A stretch of 10,929 nt of DNA from Flavobacteriaceae bacterium (GTDB lineage: Bacteria > Bacteroidota > Bacteroidia > Flavobacteriales > Flavobacteriaceae). Location: assembly GCA_002693605.1 (NCBI GenBank), contig NZQO01000141.1, positions 1 through 10,929 of the forward strand, written 5' to 3'. Each line of letters opens with the position of its first letter. Positions within the stretch are counted from its first letter, which is position 1. The translations under genes were made by a program, and so were the position numbers. Shown here one piece after another: positions 1-6,484 of the stretch. Under the pieces are notes generated by a model. It ran no database searches. It saw nothing but the letters and a program-made list of their open reading frames with translations, and was not told the DNA's origin.

Positions 1-18
1 AATTGTTAGCTTTGTTTG

Positions 19-708
19 ATGACTGCTGAAGATTATAAAAACGGACAGGTTATCTTGATAGACAAACCGCTGGAATGGACTTCCTTCCAAGTGGTGAACA
101 AGGTGCGGTGGTTACTCCGAAAGCAATTCGACCTAAAAAAGCTCAAGGTAGGGCATGCCGGTACCCTAGACCCCTTGGCCACTGGGCTGCTTGTGCTATG
201 CACCGGGAAATTCACAAAAAAAATCGAAACCTTCCAAGGGCAGCAAAAGGAATATACCGGGACCTTTACACTTGGCGCCACCACGCCCAGTTACGATCTG
301 GAAACCGCGATAGACGCCACCTTCCCCACTACGCATCTTTCCGAGGCTATAATTCGGGACGCGACGCGACAATTCCTAGGAGACATCCAACAGCAACCTC
401 CCGTCTTTTCTGCCTTGAAAAAAGAGGGCAAGCGCCTTTACGAATATGCCCGAAAGGGTGAAGAAGTGGAAATTCCCGCCCGCACGGTGCATATCTCCGA
501 ATTTGAAATTACGCGCATGGACCTTCCCCAAATCGATTTCCATGTGGTTTGCGGCAAGGGCACGTACATTCGCTCCTTAGCCCACGATTTTGGACGGGCC
601 CTAAACAGTGGGGCGCACCTATCGGTACTGCGGCGAACGCGAATTGGGGAGTTCTCGGTAGAAAATGCCATGACCATCGAGGATTTCGAAACAAAACTTA
701 AGGGTTAA
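19..708 (+). CDS. truB: tRNA pseudouridine(55) synthase TruB
   Basis: Cytoplasmic enzyme that isomerises uridine 55 in the T-loop of tRNAs to pseudouridine. The product is 229 aa from the ATG at 19; a TTG directly before it would add one residue and is unlikely to be the start. The family signature KVGHAGTLDPLATG lies at residues 43-56, with the catalytic Asp at about D51 in GTLDP. The conserved Tyr follows in KEYTG (about Y79), then the PPVFSALK..G.RLYEYARKG block and the RSLAHDFG / RRTRIGEF segments of the C-terminal half. It is shorter than E. coli TruB because a long C-terminal PUA-type extension is absent, as is common in Bacteroidota. The upstream gene lies outside the window; uppP is often found there in relatives, which is inference. 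The next gene starts 69 bp downstream on the same strand. Confidence 0.96.
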   Translation: MTAEDYKNGQVILIDKPLEWTSFQVVNKVRWLLRKQFDLKKLKVGHAGTLDPLATGLLVLCTGKFTKKIETFQGQQKEYTGTFTLGATTPSYDLETAIDATFPTTHLSEAIIRDATRQFLGDIQQQPPVFSALKKEGKRLYEYARKGEEVEIPARTVHISEFEITRMDLPQIDFHVVCGKGTYIRSLAHDFGRALNSGAHLSVLRRTRIGEFSVENAMTIEDFETKLKG

Positions 709-777
709 AAATCACCTAACAAACTCTTAATTTTCAGCTCATTTTGAGGAATTTTCCCTAATTTTTCGGTACTTGCA

Positions 778-1506
778 ATGGTGCATTCCAATTATTCATA
801 CCGGGCGTTGCTAGTAACCTCTCTCCTGTTCGGGATTTTGTTTCTGCTGCTCTATAGCTGGAAGTTGGGCCGTGTCGAGGTGGTTGAGGAACCCGTTTAC
901 GATATTGAATATGCCCAGGAAATTCAAGAGCCGAAACAGGAAATTGCCGAAATAGTTACCCCCAACATTGCGAGCAAGGTAAAGACCAACAGGGCCTATA
1001 ACGAGGCCGCGAAATTTATCTCGAGAGCCGAAAACCTGCGCGTGGAGCCTACCGAGACAACCGATGGGAAACTCTCGGAAATGAACGAGGCCATTTCGGA
1101 AACCACGGAACCGGGGTACAGCGACGGACTCGATGCCGCAAGACAGCGCCTCGAGAAGGCAAAGCAAAAAATTTCAAACGGCACCCAACAGAATACCACG
1201 GCCACGATAACACAGTCGGGCAGCCGACAGACCACCATGAGCTACCGATTGGTTGGCCGTTCGGAAAAGCATTTACCCAACCCGGTATACATATGCGAAG
1301 GAAGCGGCAAGATTGTCATCAACATTACCGTTGACGCGAACGGCGCGGTAACCAATGCCGATTATAACCGATCCAGCTCTACGACCACCAACGGATGCCT
1401 AATAGATAGTGCGCTGGAATATGCCCTGGCGGCACGATTCACCACGGCAAGCGAGAAACCTAGACAATTGGGCACGATTACCTATAATTTTCCCGGGCAG
1501 CAGTAA
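778..1506 (+). CDS. Membrane-anchored protein with TonB C-terminal-like domain
   Basis: A 242-aa protein of unknown specific function. Residues 9-28 form one N-terminal membrane helix (ALLVTSLLFGILFLLLYSW), so the rest should be periplasmic. Residues 30-155 are an acidic, Glu- and Thr/Ser-rich low-complexity linker with a short Lys/Arg-Gln segment near 119-132. It lacks the Pro-Lys/Pro-Glu repeats of a classical TonB linker. Residues 156-240 resemble a TonB C-terminal domain: LPNPVY, then G-KIVINITVDANGAVTNA, then CLIDSALEYALAARF, ending in GTITYNF. Two Cys, C173 and C207, lie in this domain and could form a disulfide. The ATG at 778 places the helix at the expected distance. It could be a TonB-family energy transducer or only share the fold; no ExbB/ExbD is adjacent. 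An imperfect -7-like element (TAATTTTT) lies just upstream, but the gene may be co-transcribed with truB. Confidence 0.75.
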   Translation: MVHSNYSYRALLVTSLLFGILFLLLYSWKLGRVEVVEEPVYDIEYAQEIQEPKQEIAEIVTPNIASKVKTNRAYNEAAKFISRAENLRVEPTETTDGKLSEMNEAISETTEPGYSDGLDAARQRLEKAKQKISNGTQQNTTATITQSGSRQTTMSYRLVGRSEKHLPNPVYICEGSGKIVINITVDANGAVTNADYNRSSSTTTNGCLIDSALEYALAARFTTASEKPRQLGTITYNFPGQQ

Positions 1507-1547
1507 AACCCGTACTTTTCTATTTATCTTTCGACAAACTTGTTTCT

Positions 1548-2129
1548 ATGGAAGTAAAACGTTGCCCATGGTGCGGGGACGACCCGCTTTACGTTGCGTA
1601 CCACGATACCGAATGGGGCGTGCCGGTTAGGGACGATGCCACCCTATTTGAATTTTTACTCTTGGAGACATTCCAGGCGGGATTGAGCTGGATTACCATC
1701 CTTCGGAAACGGGAGCATTTCAGAAAAGCGTTCGATGCATTCGACTATCGCAAAATCGCTCGGTACGATGACACTAAAATCGCTGCGTTATTGGAAAACC
1801 CAGGAATAATAAGGAATCGGTTAAAAATCCACTCGGCTGTTAGCAACGCAAGGGCCTTTTTAGACATACAGCGGGAGTTTGGAAATTTTAGCACGTACAT
1901 CTGGAATTTTGTGAAGGGGTCGCCAATTCAGAACTCATGGGATACTATGGCGGAGGTGCCTGCCAACACAAAGTTGAGCGACACCATTAGCAAGGATCTT
2001 AAAAAGCGGGGATTCAAATTTGTGGGAAGTACCGTAATATATGCGCACATGCAGGCAACGGGTATGGTCAACGATCACCTAACCGACTGCTTTCGGCATT
2101 CAGAAGTTAAAAACATTGATCGAATTTAG
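1548..2129 (+). CDS. tag: DNA-3-methyladenine glycosylase I
   Basis: Base-excision repair enzyme that removes 3-methyladenine from alkylated DNA. The product is 193 aa, close to E. coli Tag (187 aa). The zinc-binding and catalytic residues of E. coli Tag all map with a constant offset of two. C6 in RCPWC and H19 in AYHDTEWG form the N-terminal half of the zinc site, and H177 and C181 in NDHLTDCFRH the C-terminal half. E40 in LLLETFQAGLSW matches the base-recognition Glu38. The stretch LSWITILRKREHFRKAF is characteristic of the family. The start at 1548 gives the correct C6-to-H19 spacing. The gap to the upstream gene is 41 bp and contains TATCTTTC at 1525-1532, one mismatch from the Bacteroidota -7 motif, so it may have its own promoter. 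It converges with the next gene across a 4-bp gap. Confidence 0.95.
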   Translation: MEVKRCPWCGDDPLYVAYHDTEWGVPVRDDATLFEFLLLETFQAGLSWITILRKREHFRKAFDAFDYRKIARYDDTKIAALLENPGIIRNRLKIHSAVSNARAFLDIQREFGNFSTYIWNFVKGSPIQNSWDTMAEVPANTKLSDTISKDLKKRGFKFVGSTVIYAHMQATGMVNDHLTDCFRHSEVKNIDRI

Positions 2130-2133
2130 GAAG

Positions 2134-2481
2134 CTATTCGATACTTGTTAGAAGTGCCTCTTTTTTCGCACGCTGTGCGCTCAGTGCCTTCAAAGTTTGC
2201 TGATAGCGAAACTGAAGCGTAGTATTTGGGTCGGCTTGTGTTTCAAAAAGCTTTTCGTACCACTTTTTTGCCTGTGCGTAATTATTCTTGAAGTAATTAC
2301 CATTGGCCAGTTTTTCGTAGATAGCGGGTGTTCCGTAGCCTTCCTTTACATACTGCTCGTACACCTTGGTAAGGTCGATATCGGTATTCACGTCAATCTT
2401 GGCAGGTAGCGTTTGCTGGGCCAAACCGGTGGCTGTCATTCCCGTAAGGAACAACGCTATTAATACATAAGTTGGTTTCAT
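2134..2481 (-). CDS. Small exported TPR-like protein
   Basis: A 115-aa protein with an N-terminal signal peptide (hydrophobic core YVLIALFLTGMTATGL, likely cleavage after LA at residues 20-21, before QQ). Residues about 33-100 are predicted alpha-helical and TPR-like: VYEQYVKEGYGTPAIYEKLA, NYFKNNYAQAKKWYEKLF, then FRYQQTLKAL. From memory this resembles the first TPR unit of flavobacterial OmpA-family/PorE-like periplasmic proteins, but no beta-propeller or OmpA domain follows; it ends in a charged tail with SIE. It could be a genuine short protein or a remnant of a longer one. The start is the middle of three ATGs generated by a 13-bp tandem repeat; the other two are in different frames and cannot make this product. 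The 3' end faces tag with 4 bp between. No specific function is assigned. Confidence 0.7.
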   Translation of the reverse strand: MKPTYVLIALFLTGMTATGLAQQTLPAKIDVNTDIDLTKVYEQYVKEGYGTPAIYEKLANGNYFKNNYAQAKKWYEKLFETQADPNTTLQFRYQQTLKALSAQRAKKEALLTSIE

Positions 2482-2501
2482 AAGTTGGTTTCATAAGTTG
2501 G
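2466..2501. repeat. 13-bp tandem repeat across a start codon
   Basis: The unit CATAAGTTGGTTT occurs at 2466-2478 and 2479-2491, followed by ten more bases of a third copy (CATAAGTTGG, 2492-2501), so 36 bp hold about 2.8 perfect copies. On the - strand each copy supplies an ATG (at 2494, 2481 and 2468). Because 13 is not a multiple of three, the three ATGs lie in three different frames. Only the one at 2481 opens the 115-aa TPR gene. The one at 2494 opens a 33-codon overlapping frame, and the one at 2468 reaches a stop after two codons. Confidence 0.95.
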
Positions 2502-2549
2502 AGCGTAAGAATTAACTGACGTAATATTCTTAATAATCTGACGTACAAT

Positions 2550-2557
2550 CAAATATA
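2550..2557 (-). promoter_or_regulatory. Candidate -7 element for the TPR gene
   Basis: The - strand reads TATATTTG, an exact match to the Bacteroidota -7 consensus TAnnTTTG, about 70 bp upstream of the TPR start. No convincing TTG/TTTG -33 element is seen at the usual distance. Just downstream, around the expected transcription start, the 8-mer CTGACGTA occurs twice (2516-2523 and 2538-2545), 22 bp apart. It is a candidate only. Confidence 0.4.
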
Positions 2558-2652
2558 TTCGACGAAGCGCAGGAATATTCGTTTGTAGTAAGTAAAACCC
2601 CTTTTAACGGTAATTATTGCCCGACACAACCTTTGTTTTTAAACAAGTGCGC

Positions 2653-4395
2653 TTACTGCTTCAATACTTTCTTGGTAATCGTTCCAAAATCACCTTCGAA
2701 GGTGAAAAACAGCATTCCGTTCCACGTTGTATTTAAATCGAAAGTGACGTCTCCACGTTCCACTTGCATAACAGCGGTGTGCAACTGTTCTCCTAAAATG
2801 GAGTGAACCGTTGTTTTCAAGGTGCCGCTATACCCATTAAGCGAAAAGGATACTTGCTCTTTTGCGGGATTTGGAAAGGGGCCCGAAACGATGCGCTGTA
2901 AATCGGGTACCGATAGGACATCCACGTCGATTGTCCAAAAACCTTCCGGAGCCACGATGGGCCTTACCATAGTCTTCCCGGAATTTGCCTGGGCGCTTAT
3001 GTAATATTCTACATTCAATCCGTTGGTGGGCGCTGTCAAATCTACAGTCCACTGGTCGCCGCCGAGGGGTTGCATGGCCTTTTCGGTCCAAGTTGTGGCA
3101 CCTTCTTCCCTATGGAACACCTGTACCGTGGAAATGCCGCTGCTATGCTTTACCGAAGCGGTTAAGGGCAGCGAACTTCCCGGAACTGCACTGGCGATTG
3201 GTTGGTGGACAATCCACAAAGGCTCTGCCACGCCAATGGTATGGGTAATGCAATGTATGGCCCCCGAAAGGCTAATGAGATTTTCGGTAGGATCATCTAC
3301 GTCTATCCCCACGATATTGTACCCGGGAAGTAGCTCTTGCCATTGCTGTAGCGCAGGCGCATCCACTTCGGGGCGGTAGGTGGGCACCAAAACCGATTTG
3401 TTGATAAAAACGGCATTTGTATAGGTTCTATAATAGCCGCCGGTATCGGGATAACTGCCGCTGCTGCTAGGCGGGGCGGGCATCCATTCTACCTTGTAGG
3501 GCGTACCGAAGGGCGAGTTGAAATTGGAAAGGACGTACTCGATATTTTCCTCAATTTGAGGGCCGTCTGCAACCCCTTCAGGATACTTGCTAACGAGCAA
3601 GGTTTCCTCGTCTAGCAATTTCATATGCATATCGATATGGTGAATGCCATCGTAGGGCAAGGTCTCCATTTTTATGAAATTCTCGATACCCATGTACTCC
3701 ATCATTACAGCGTCAATTTCCGCTTCGGATTTCGGTGTAACGTTGTATGGGTTGCCGGGTTCGTTTTCTTCCAAGATGAGGGTCGAGGCAAAGGCATTAC
3801 CAAGGCCATCGCTCATAAAATTTCCTCCGGTATTCACTAGGTCGGCCGTACCCGAGGTAGTTCCATAGTAAGGCATTCCTACGAGATTGGCATGGGCAAC
3901 GGGAATGACATCGTCATTGGGCCGCGGGCGGTTATAGATCCAATCTACTAGGCCGCGCTCCCCAACATCATCGTTATAAATAGTGTTTCCGGCATAATCG
4001 CGAATCCAAATACTGTCCCACGGTTCATTGAGGAAAGTTATGTTGCTCGTGTCAACCCCATTAGACTCAAGGTAGGAGGAAACACCCGATTGGTTCTGGG
4101 TTACGATTACCACATTTGCCTCCTCAACCCCAACCGCCACGATTTGGCGTAGGATGTTCTGGAAATTGGGTTGCCACGTAATTACAAGATATTCCACCTC
4201 TTCCCATTCGGCCATCGTCCGTACGGGGCCCGTGGGCGGTGGCGTAGCCATTGCCCTCGAAAACTGAACCTGTGAAACGAGCTCGCGTTCGCTGTCGGTA
4301 AGCCCTTTCGGCAACGGTGTTGTTTGCTGTGCGTATGCACCCAACACCGAAATGAATAGCGCCATTAAAAATGAGGAGGAATTTTTCAGTTTCAT
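2653..4395 (-). CDS. Secreted peptidylarginine deiminase-like enzyme with T9SS sorting domain
   Basis: A 580-aa exported protein of the PAD_porph / agmatine deiminase family, hydrolysing a guanidino group (peptidyl-arginine or agmatine-like) to citrulline or carbamoyl plus ammonia. The signal peptide is residues 1-22 (cleavage near AYA-QQ). The catalytic domain spans about 60-390: D133 in WIRDYAG, H253 and D255 in IHHIDMH, N327 in YTNAVFIN, and nucleophile C382 in GAIHCITHTIG. These match PPAD D130, H236, D238, N297 and C351 in order and near-constant offset. R156 and R158 in YNRPRPNDD match PPAD R152/R154, which bind the substrate C-terminal carboxylate. Residues about 395-490 look Ig-like; 505-580 (PFPNPAKEQVSF to KKVLKQ) are a type A T9SS sorting domain. 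The ATG at 4395 is preferred over an in-frame TTG at 4425 because it puts MKLKN directly before the signal core. It lies 48 bp after aat. Annotation pipelines would probably call it an agmatine deiminase family protein. Confidence 0.88.
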   Translation of the reverse strand: MKLKNSSSFLMALFISVLGAYAQQTTPLPKGLTDSERELVSQVQFSRAMATPPPTGPVRTMAEWEEVEYLVITWQPNFQNILRQIVAVGVEEANVVIVTQNQSGVSSYLESNGVDTSNITFLNEPWDSIWIRDYAGNTIYNDDVGERGLVDWIYNRPRPNDDVIPVAHANLVGMPYYGTTSGTADLVNTGGNFMSDGLGNAFASTLILEENEPGNPYNVTPKSEAEIDAVMMEYMGIENFIKMETLPYDGIHHIDMHMKLLDEETLLVSKYPEGVADGPQIEENIEYVLSNFNSPFGTPYKVEWMPAPPSSSGSYPDTGGYYRTYTNAVFINKSVLVPTYRPEVDAPALQQWQELLPGYNIVGIDVDDPTENLISLSGAIHCITHTIGVAEPLWIVHQPIASAVPGSSLPLTASVKHSSGISTVQVFHREEGATTWTEKAMQPLGGDQWTVDLTAPTNGLNVEYYISAQANSGKTMVRPIVAPEGFWTIDVDVLSVPDLQRIVSGPFPNPAKEQVSFSLNGYSGTLKTTVHSILGEQLHTAVMQVERGDVTFDLNTTWNGMLFFTFEGDFGTITKKVLKQ

Positions 4396-4443
4396 CGTAA
4401 AAATTTTGATGCTCAAGATACCCAATTTTCTTTAAATGTGCAC

Positions 4444-5082
4444 TTAATCTAAATAACTAAGAAATAATTCGCGATCTATTTCCGAAGCGCCCAAACGCTG
4501 CAGATGTTCGGTATGCACCTGGCAATCAATTAGCGCATACCCCTCTTGACGAAGCCTATTTACGAGATGGTAAAATCCTACCTTTGAGGCATCGCTCACC
4601 TTGGCGAACATACTTTCCCCGCAAAAAACCTTCTTTTCGGCAAGGTCAACCCCGTAGATACCGCCCACGAGCTCGCGGTCCTGCCACACTTCTACAGATC
4701 GTGCAAAGCCACGCTGGTGTAGCGTAACGTACGCGCGCTGCATCTCGGGGGTAATCCACGTTCCGTGCTGGCCGGGCCTTTGTATCGCGGCACACTGGGC
4801 AATGACCTCTGGGAAGCAACTATTGAAGGTCACCCTGAACTTTCCCGATCGTAGCGTTTGTCTCAGGCTCTTCGACACCTTTAAATTATTTGGAAACAGC
4901 ACCATTCTAGGGTTTGGGCTCCACCATATTATGGGCTGTCCTTCCTCGTACCAGGGAAATATTCCCGAACGGTAGGCCAATAACAGTCGCTCGACGGACA
5001 AATCGCCGCCGAGGGCGAGGACGCCATCGGAAGTAGCCTCGCTCACATCTGGAAACCAAAGGGAACTATCTAGGTACACCAT
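4444..5082 (-). CDS. aat: Leucyl/phenylalanyl-tRNA--protein transferase
   Basis: Cytoplasmic aminoacyltransferase of the bacterial N-degron pathway. It moves Leu or Phe from tRNA to proteins with an N-terminal Lys or Arg, marking them for ClpS/ClpAP-type degradation. The product is 212 aa, normal for the Bacteroidota branch. Family hallmarks seen: FP at residues 10-11, GVLALGGDLS (20-29), AYRSGIFPWY (36-45), WWSPNPRMVL (53-62), GTWI (107-110), the GESMF core (155-159), KVGFYHLV (167-174) and IDCQVHTEHLQRLGA (185-199). The ATG at 5082 starts MVYL directly before the conserved W-F-P. The start lies only about 30 bp past a strong terminator for the upstream gene, so it should have its own promoter, but no clear one is visible. 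A 48-bp gap follows to the deiminase gene, which may be co-transcribed. Confidence 0.95.
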   Translation of the reverse strand: MVYLDSSLWFPDVSEATSDGVLALGGDLSVERLLLAYRSGIFPWYEEGQPIIWWSPNPRMVLFPNNLKVSKSLRQTLRSGKFRVTFNSCFPEVIAQCAAIQRPGQHGTWITPEMQRAYVTLHQRGFARSVEVWQDRELVGGIYGVDLAEKKVFCGESMFAKVSDASKVGFYHLVNRLRQEGYALIDCQVHTEHLQRLGASEIDRELFLSYLD

Positions 5083-5112
5083 ACATCGACATATTTTTTA
5101 GCTGAAAGTAAA

Positions 5113-5143
5113 AAGGCCCACCCCGGAAAACCGGACGGGCCTT
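5113..5143 (-). terminator. Rho-independent terminator after the DUF3127 gene
   Basis: Outer arms AAGGCCC (5113-5119) and GGGCCTT (5137-5143) are perfectly complementary. An inner CCGG/CCGG pair encloses an AAAA loop (TTTT on the - strand), with a small asymmetric internal loop between the two stems. On the - strand the hairpin is followed by TTTTTACTTT. It lies 22 bp past the DUF3127 stop codon and 30 bp before the aat start. Confidence 0.85.
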
Positions 5144-5165
5144 AAAAGCGTAGCTCTTTTTTTTC

Positions 5166-5540
5166 CTAGAAAGGCAGGTCGTCGTGGTCCTCTTCCTGGA
5201 AATCGTTGGCAGGCTCGAATGCATCGGCCGGGGGCACCGGAGGCATGTTGCCTGTTCCGCCCTGTTCCATGGCTTCGATACGCCATCCCTGTATGGAGTT
5301 GAAGTATTTCGTCTCGCCCTGTGGATTGGTCCATTCCCTGCCGCGTAGGTTAATGCTCACCTTAACTTGTTGCCCCACGTTGAAGCTGTTCAGCAGGTCG
5401 GTTTTATCCTGTACGAATTCAACCATAATATCCTGTGGGTATTGCTCTTCGGTGGTTATGACCATTTCCCTTTTCCGAAAACCGTTGTTCCCGTAGGTCT
5501 TGGTCTCGTCTATCATCTTGATCTTTCCTTGAATTTCCAT
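5166..5540 (-). CDS. DUF3127 domain protein, OB-fold-like with SSB-type tail
   Basis: A 124-aa cytoplasmic protein I recognise as the DUF3127 family, common in Bacteroidota and of unknown function. Residues 1-92 form a beta-rich domain: MEIQGKIKMIDETKTYGNNGFRKREMVI, then VEFVQDKTDLL and VGQQVKVSINLRGREW, then TKYFNSIQGWRIE. This strand pattern is consistent with an OB fold. Residues 93-117 are a Gly/Pro-rich, then acidic linker (GGTGNMPPVPPADAF). The protein ends DHDDLPF, closely resembling the C-terminal tip of single-stranded DNA-binding protein (DDDIPF in E. coli). The ATG at 5540 immediately precedes the conserved domain. It lies 29 bp downstream of the flavin reductase gene on the same strand and is probably co-transcribed with it. 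An imperfect -7-like TACATTCG lies at 5557-5564. A terminator follows. A role with ssDNA or SSB partners is inference only. Confidence 0.85.
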   Translation of the reverse strand: MEIQGKIKMIDETKTYGNNGFRKREMVITTEEQYPQDIMVEFVQDKTDLLNSFNVGQQVKVSINLRGREWTNPQGETKYFNSIQGWRIEAMEQGGTGNMPPVPPADAFEPANDFQEEDHDDLPF

Positions 5541-5569
5541 AATCGTTGCCTTTTTGCGAATGTATATAA

Positions 5570-6478
5570 TTAAATGTTACTGTTATCTTGATTTTCTTCT
5601 TGCTGGAAAGTTGCCAGAAGCACCTTCCAGGCATCGGCAATATTACCGTCGCACAATAACTGCTGTGCTTTTCTGTGCCGCTTTTCCGTTGCATCATCGG
5701 ACAGCATTTCAGCTAGTTCCGGATGGTCCATGACATATCGGTTAACCTCATCGTTAAGGGGCAAGCGCTCGGTGTTGCCCAGCATGCCCAGATCGTTGCC
5801 CGTTAGCACCTTGCTGTTCCTTATCTCGGCCGGCAGGGCATCTACGCCTATCCCGAGCGTGGCAACAGGTTTCGGCACTTCGAACATGCCGTTCTTGGCA
5901 CGGCTGTACCAATTGCCTCCCATACGCGCTACGGTATCTATTTTTGCAGGGTCAATTTTGCCTTCGGCATCTAATATTGCCTCGTGCAAATGTAATTTCA
6001 CCACCTCACAGATTATCAAATTGCCAGCGCCGCCCTGGTCTCCCAGCGCTATGACCTCGTTCACCTTGCACTCAAATTGAACGGGTGCCTCGGCCACCCG
6101 GGGAGGTGCTACCACATCGCTCGCCACTTGGGTAAACCCGGCCTTCACGAATTCGTTGACGCCCTTGGCATATTCGGTCGAGGAAAGGGACATTTGCTGC
6201 ACCATTTGGTAACTAACGATGTTGACGACCACTTCCTTGGTTTCCAGAATATTTTCCAACGTGTGCTTAGTAGTATTGTCGCGCACGCGCCGGGCGGGTG
6301 AAAAAACCATAATGGGCGGCTTCGCGCTAAATACGTTGAAAAAACTATAGGGCGCGAGATTAACATGGCCCTGCCCGTCTACCGTGCTGGCAAAGCAAAT
6401 GGGACGGGGCGAAACCGCGCCCAACAGGTGCCCGTGCAAGGCTCCCGTGCTAATATCCTGTGGGTTAATTGAAATCAT
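5570..6478 (-). CDS. Flavin reductase family protein (FMN-binding split barrel)
   Basis: A 302-aa cytoplasmic protein with a flavin-reductase-like, FMN-binding split-barrel domain over about residues 10-205. Diagnostic stretches are LLGAVSPRPICFASTVD (18-34), NLAPYSFFNVFSAKPPIMVFSP (40-61), the basic RRVRDNTTKHTLENI segment (63-77), VNIVSYQMVQQMS (85-97) and EFVKAGFT. GNLIICEVVKLHLHEAIL follows, then RMGGNWYSR. The last 50 residues form a charged, helical tail absent from short flavin reductases. Such proteins bind FMN or heme-like flavin partners, often as NAD(P)H:flavin oxidoreductases; the substrate here is unknown. The ATG at 6478 is preferred over the in-frame TTG at 6487 because MISINPQDIS is the usual family N-terminus. 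It is divergent from the histidine kinase gene and probably leads an operon with the DUF3127 gene. Confidence 0.88.
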   Translation of the reverse strand: MISINPQDISTGALHGHLLGAVSPRPICFASTVDGQGHVNLAPYSFFNVFSAKPPIMVFSPARRVRDNTTKHTLENILETKEVVVNIVSYQMVQQMSLSSTEYAKGVNEFVKAGFTQVASDVVAPPRVAEAPVQFECKVNEVIALGDQGGAGNLIICEVVKLHLHEAILDAEGKIDPAKIDTVARMGGNWYSRAKNGMFEVPKPVATLGIGVDALPAEIRNSKVLTGNDLGMLGNTERLPLNDEVNRYVMDHPELAEMLSDDATEKRHRKAQQLLCDGNIADAWKVLLATFQQEENQDNSNI

Positions 6479-6484
6479 AATTCG

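Noticed and set aside
75..461. Long alternative frames inside truB and, likewise, inside the deiminase, flavin reductase and greA genes on both strands.
   Set aside because: These overlap well-supported genes almost fully and their translations look like frame-shifted shadows with no domain pattern.
735..752. Small hairpin CTCA-TTT-TGAG downstream of truB.
   Set aside because: A four-base stem is expected by chance; the gap to the next gene is only 69 bp and fits an operon.
2632..2647. AT-rich inverted repeat TTGTTT/AAACAA after the deiminase gene as a terminator.
   Set aside because: The stem is short, AT-only apart from one G-C pair, with a two-base gap as loop and no T-tract on the - strand; it is too weak to support.
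4396..4425. A ten-codon N-terminal extension of the deiminase from a TTG.
   Set aside because: The ATG at 4395 gives a standard signal peptide (MKLKN plus hydrophobic core); the extension adds nothing recognisable.
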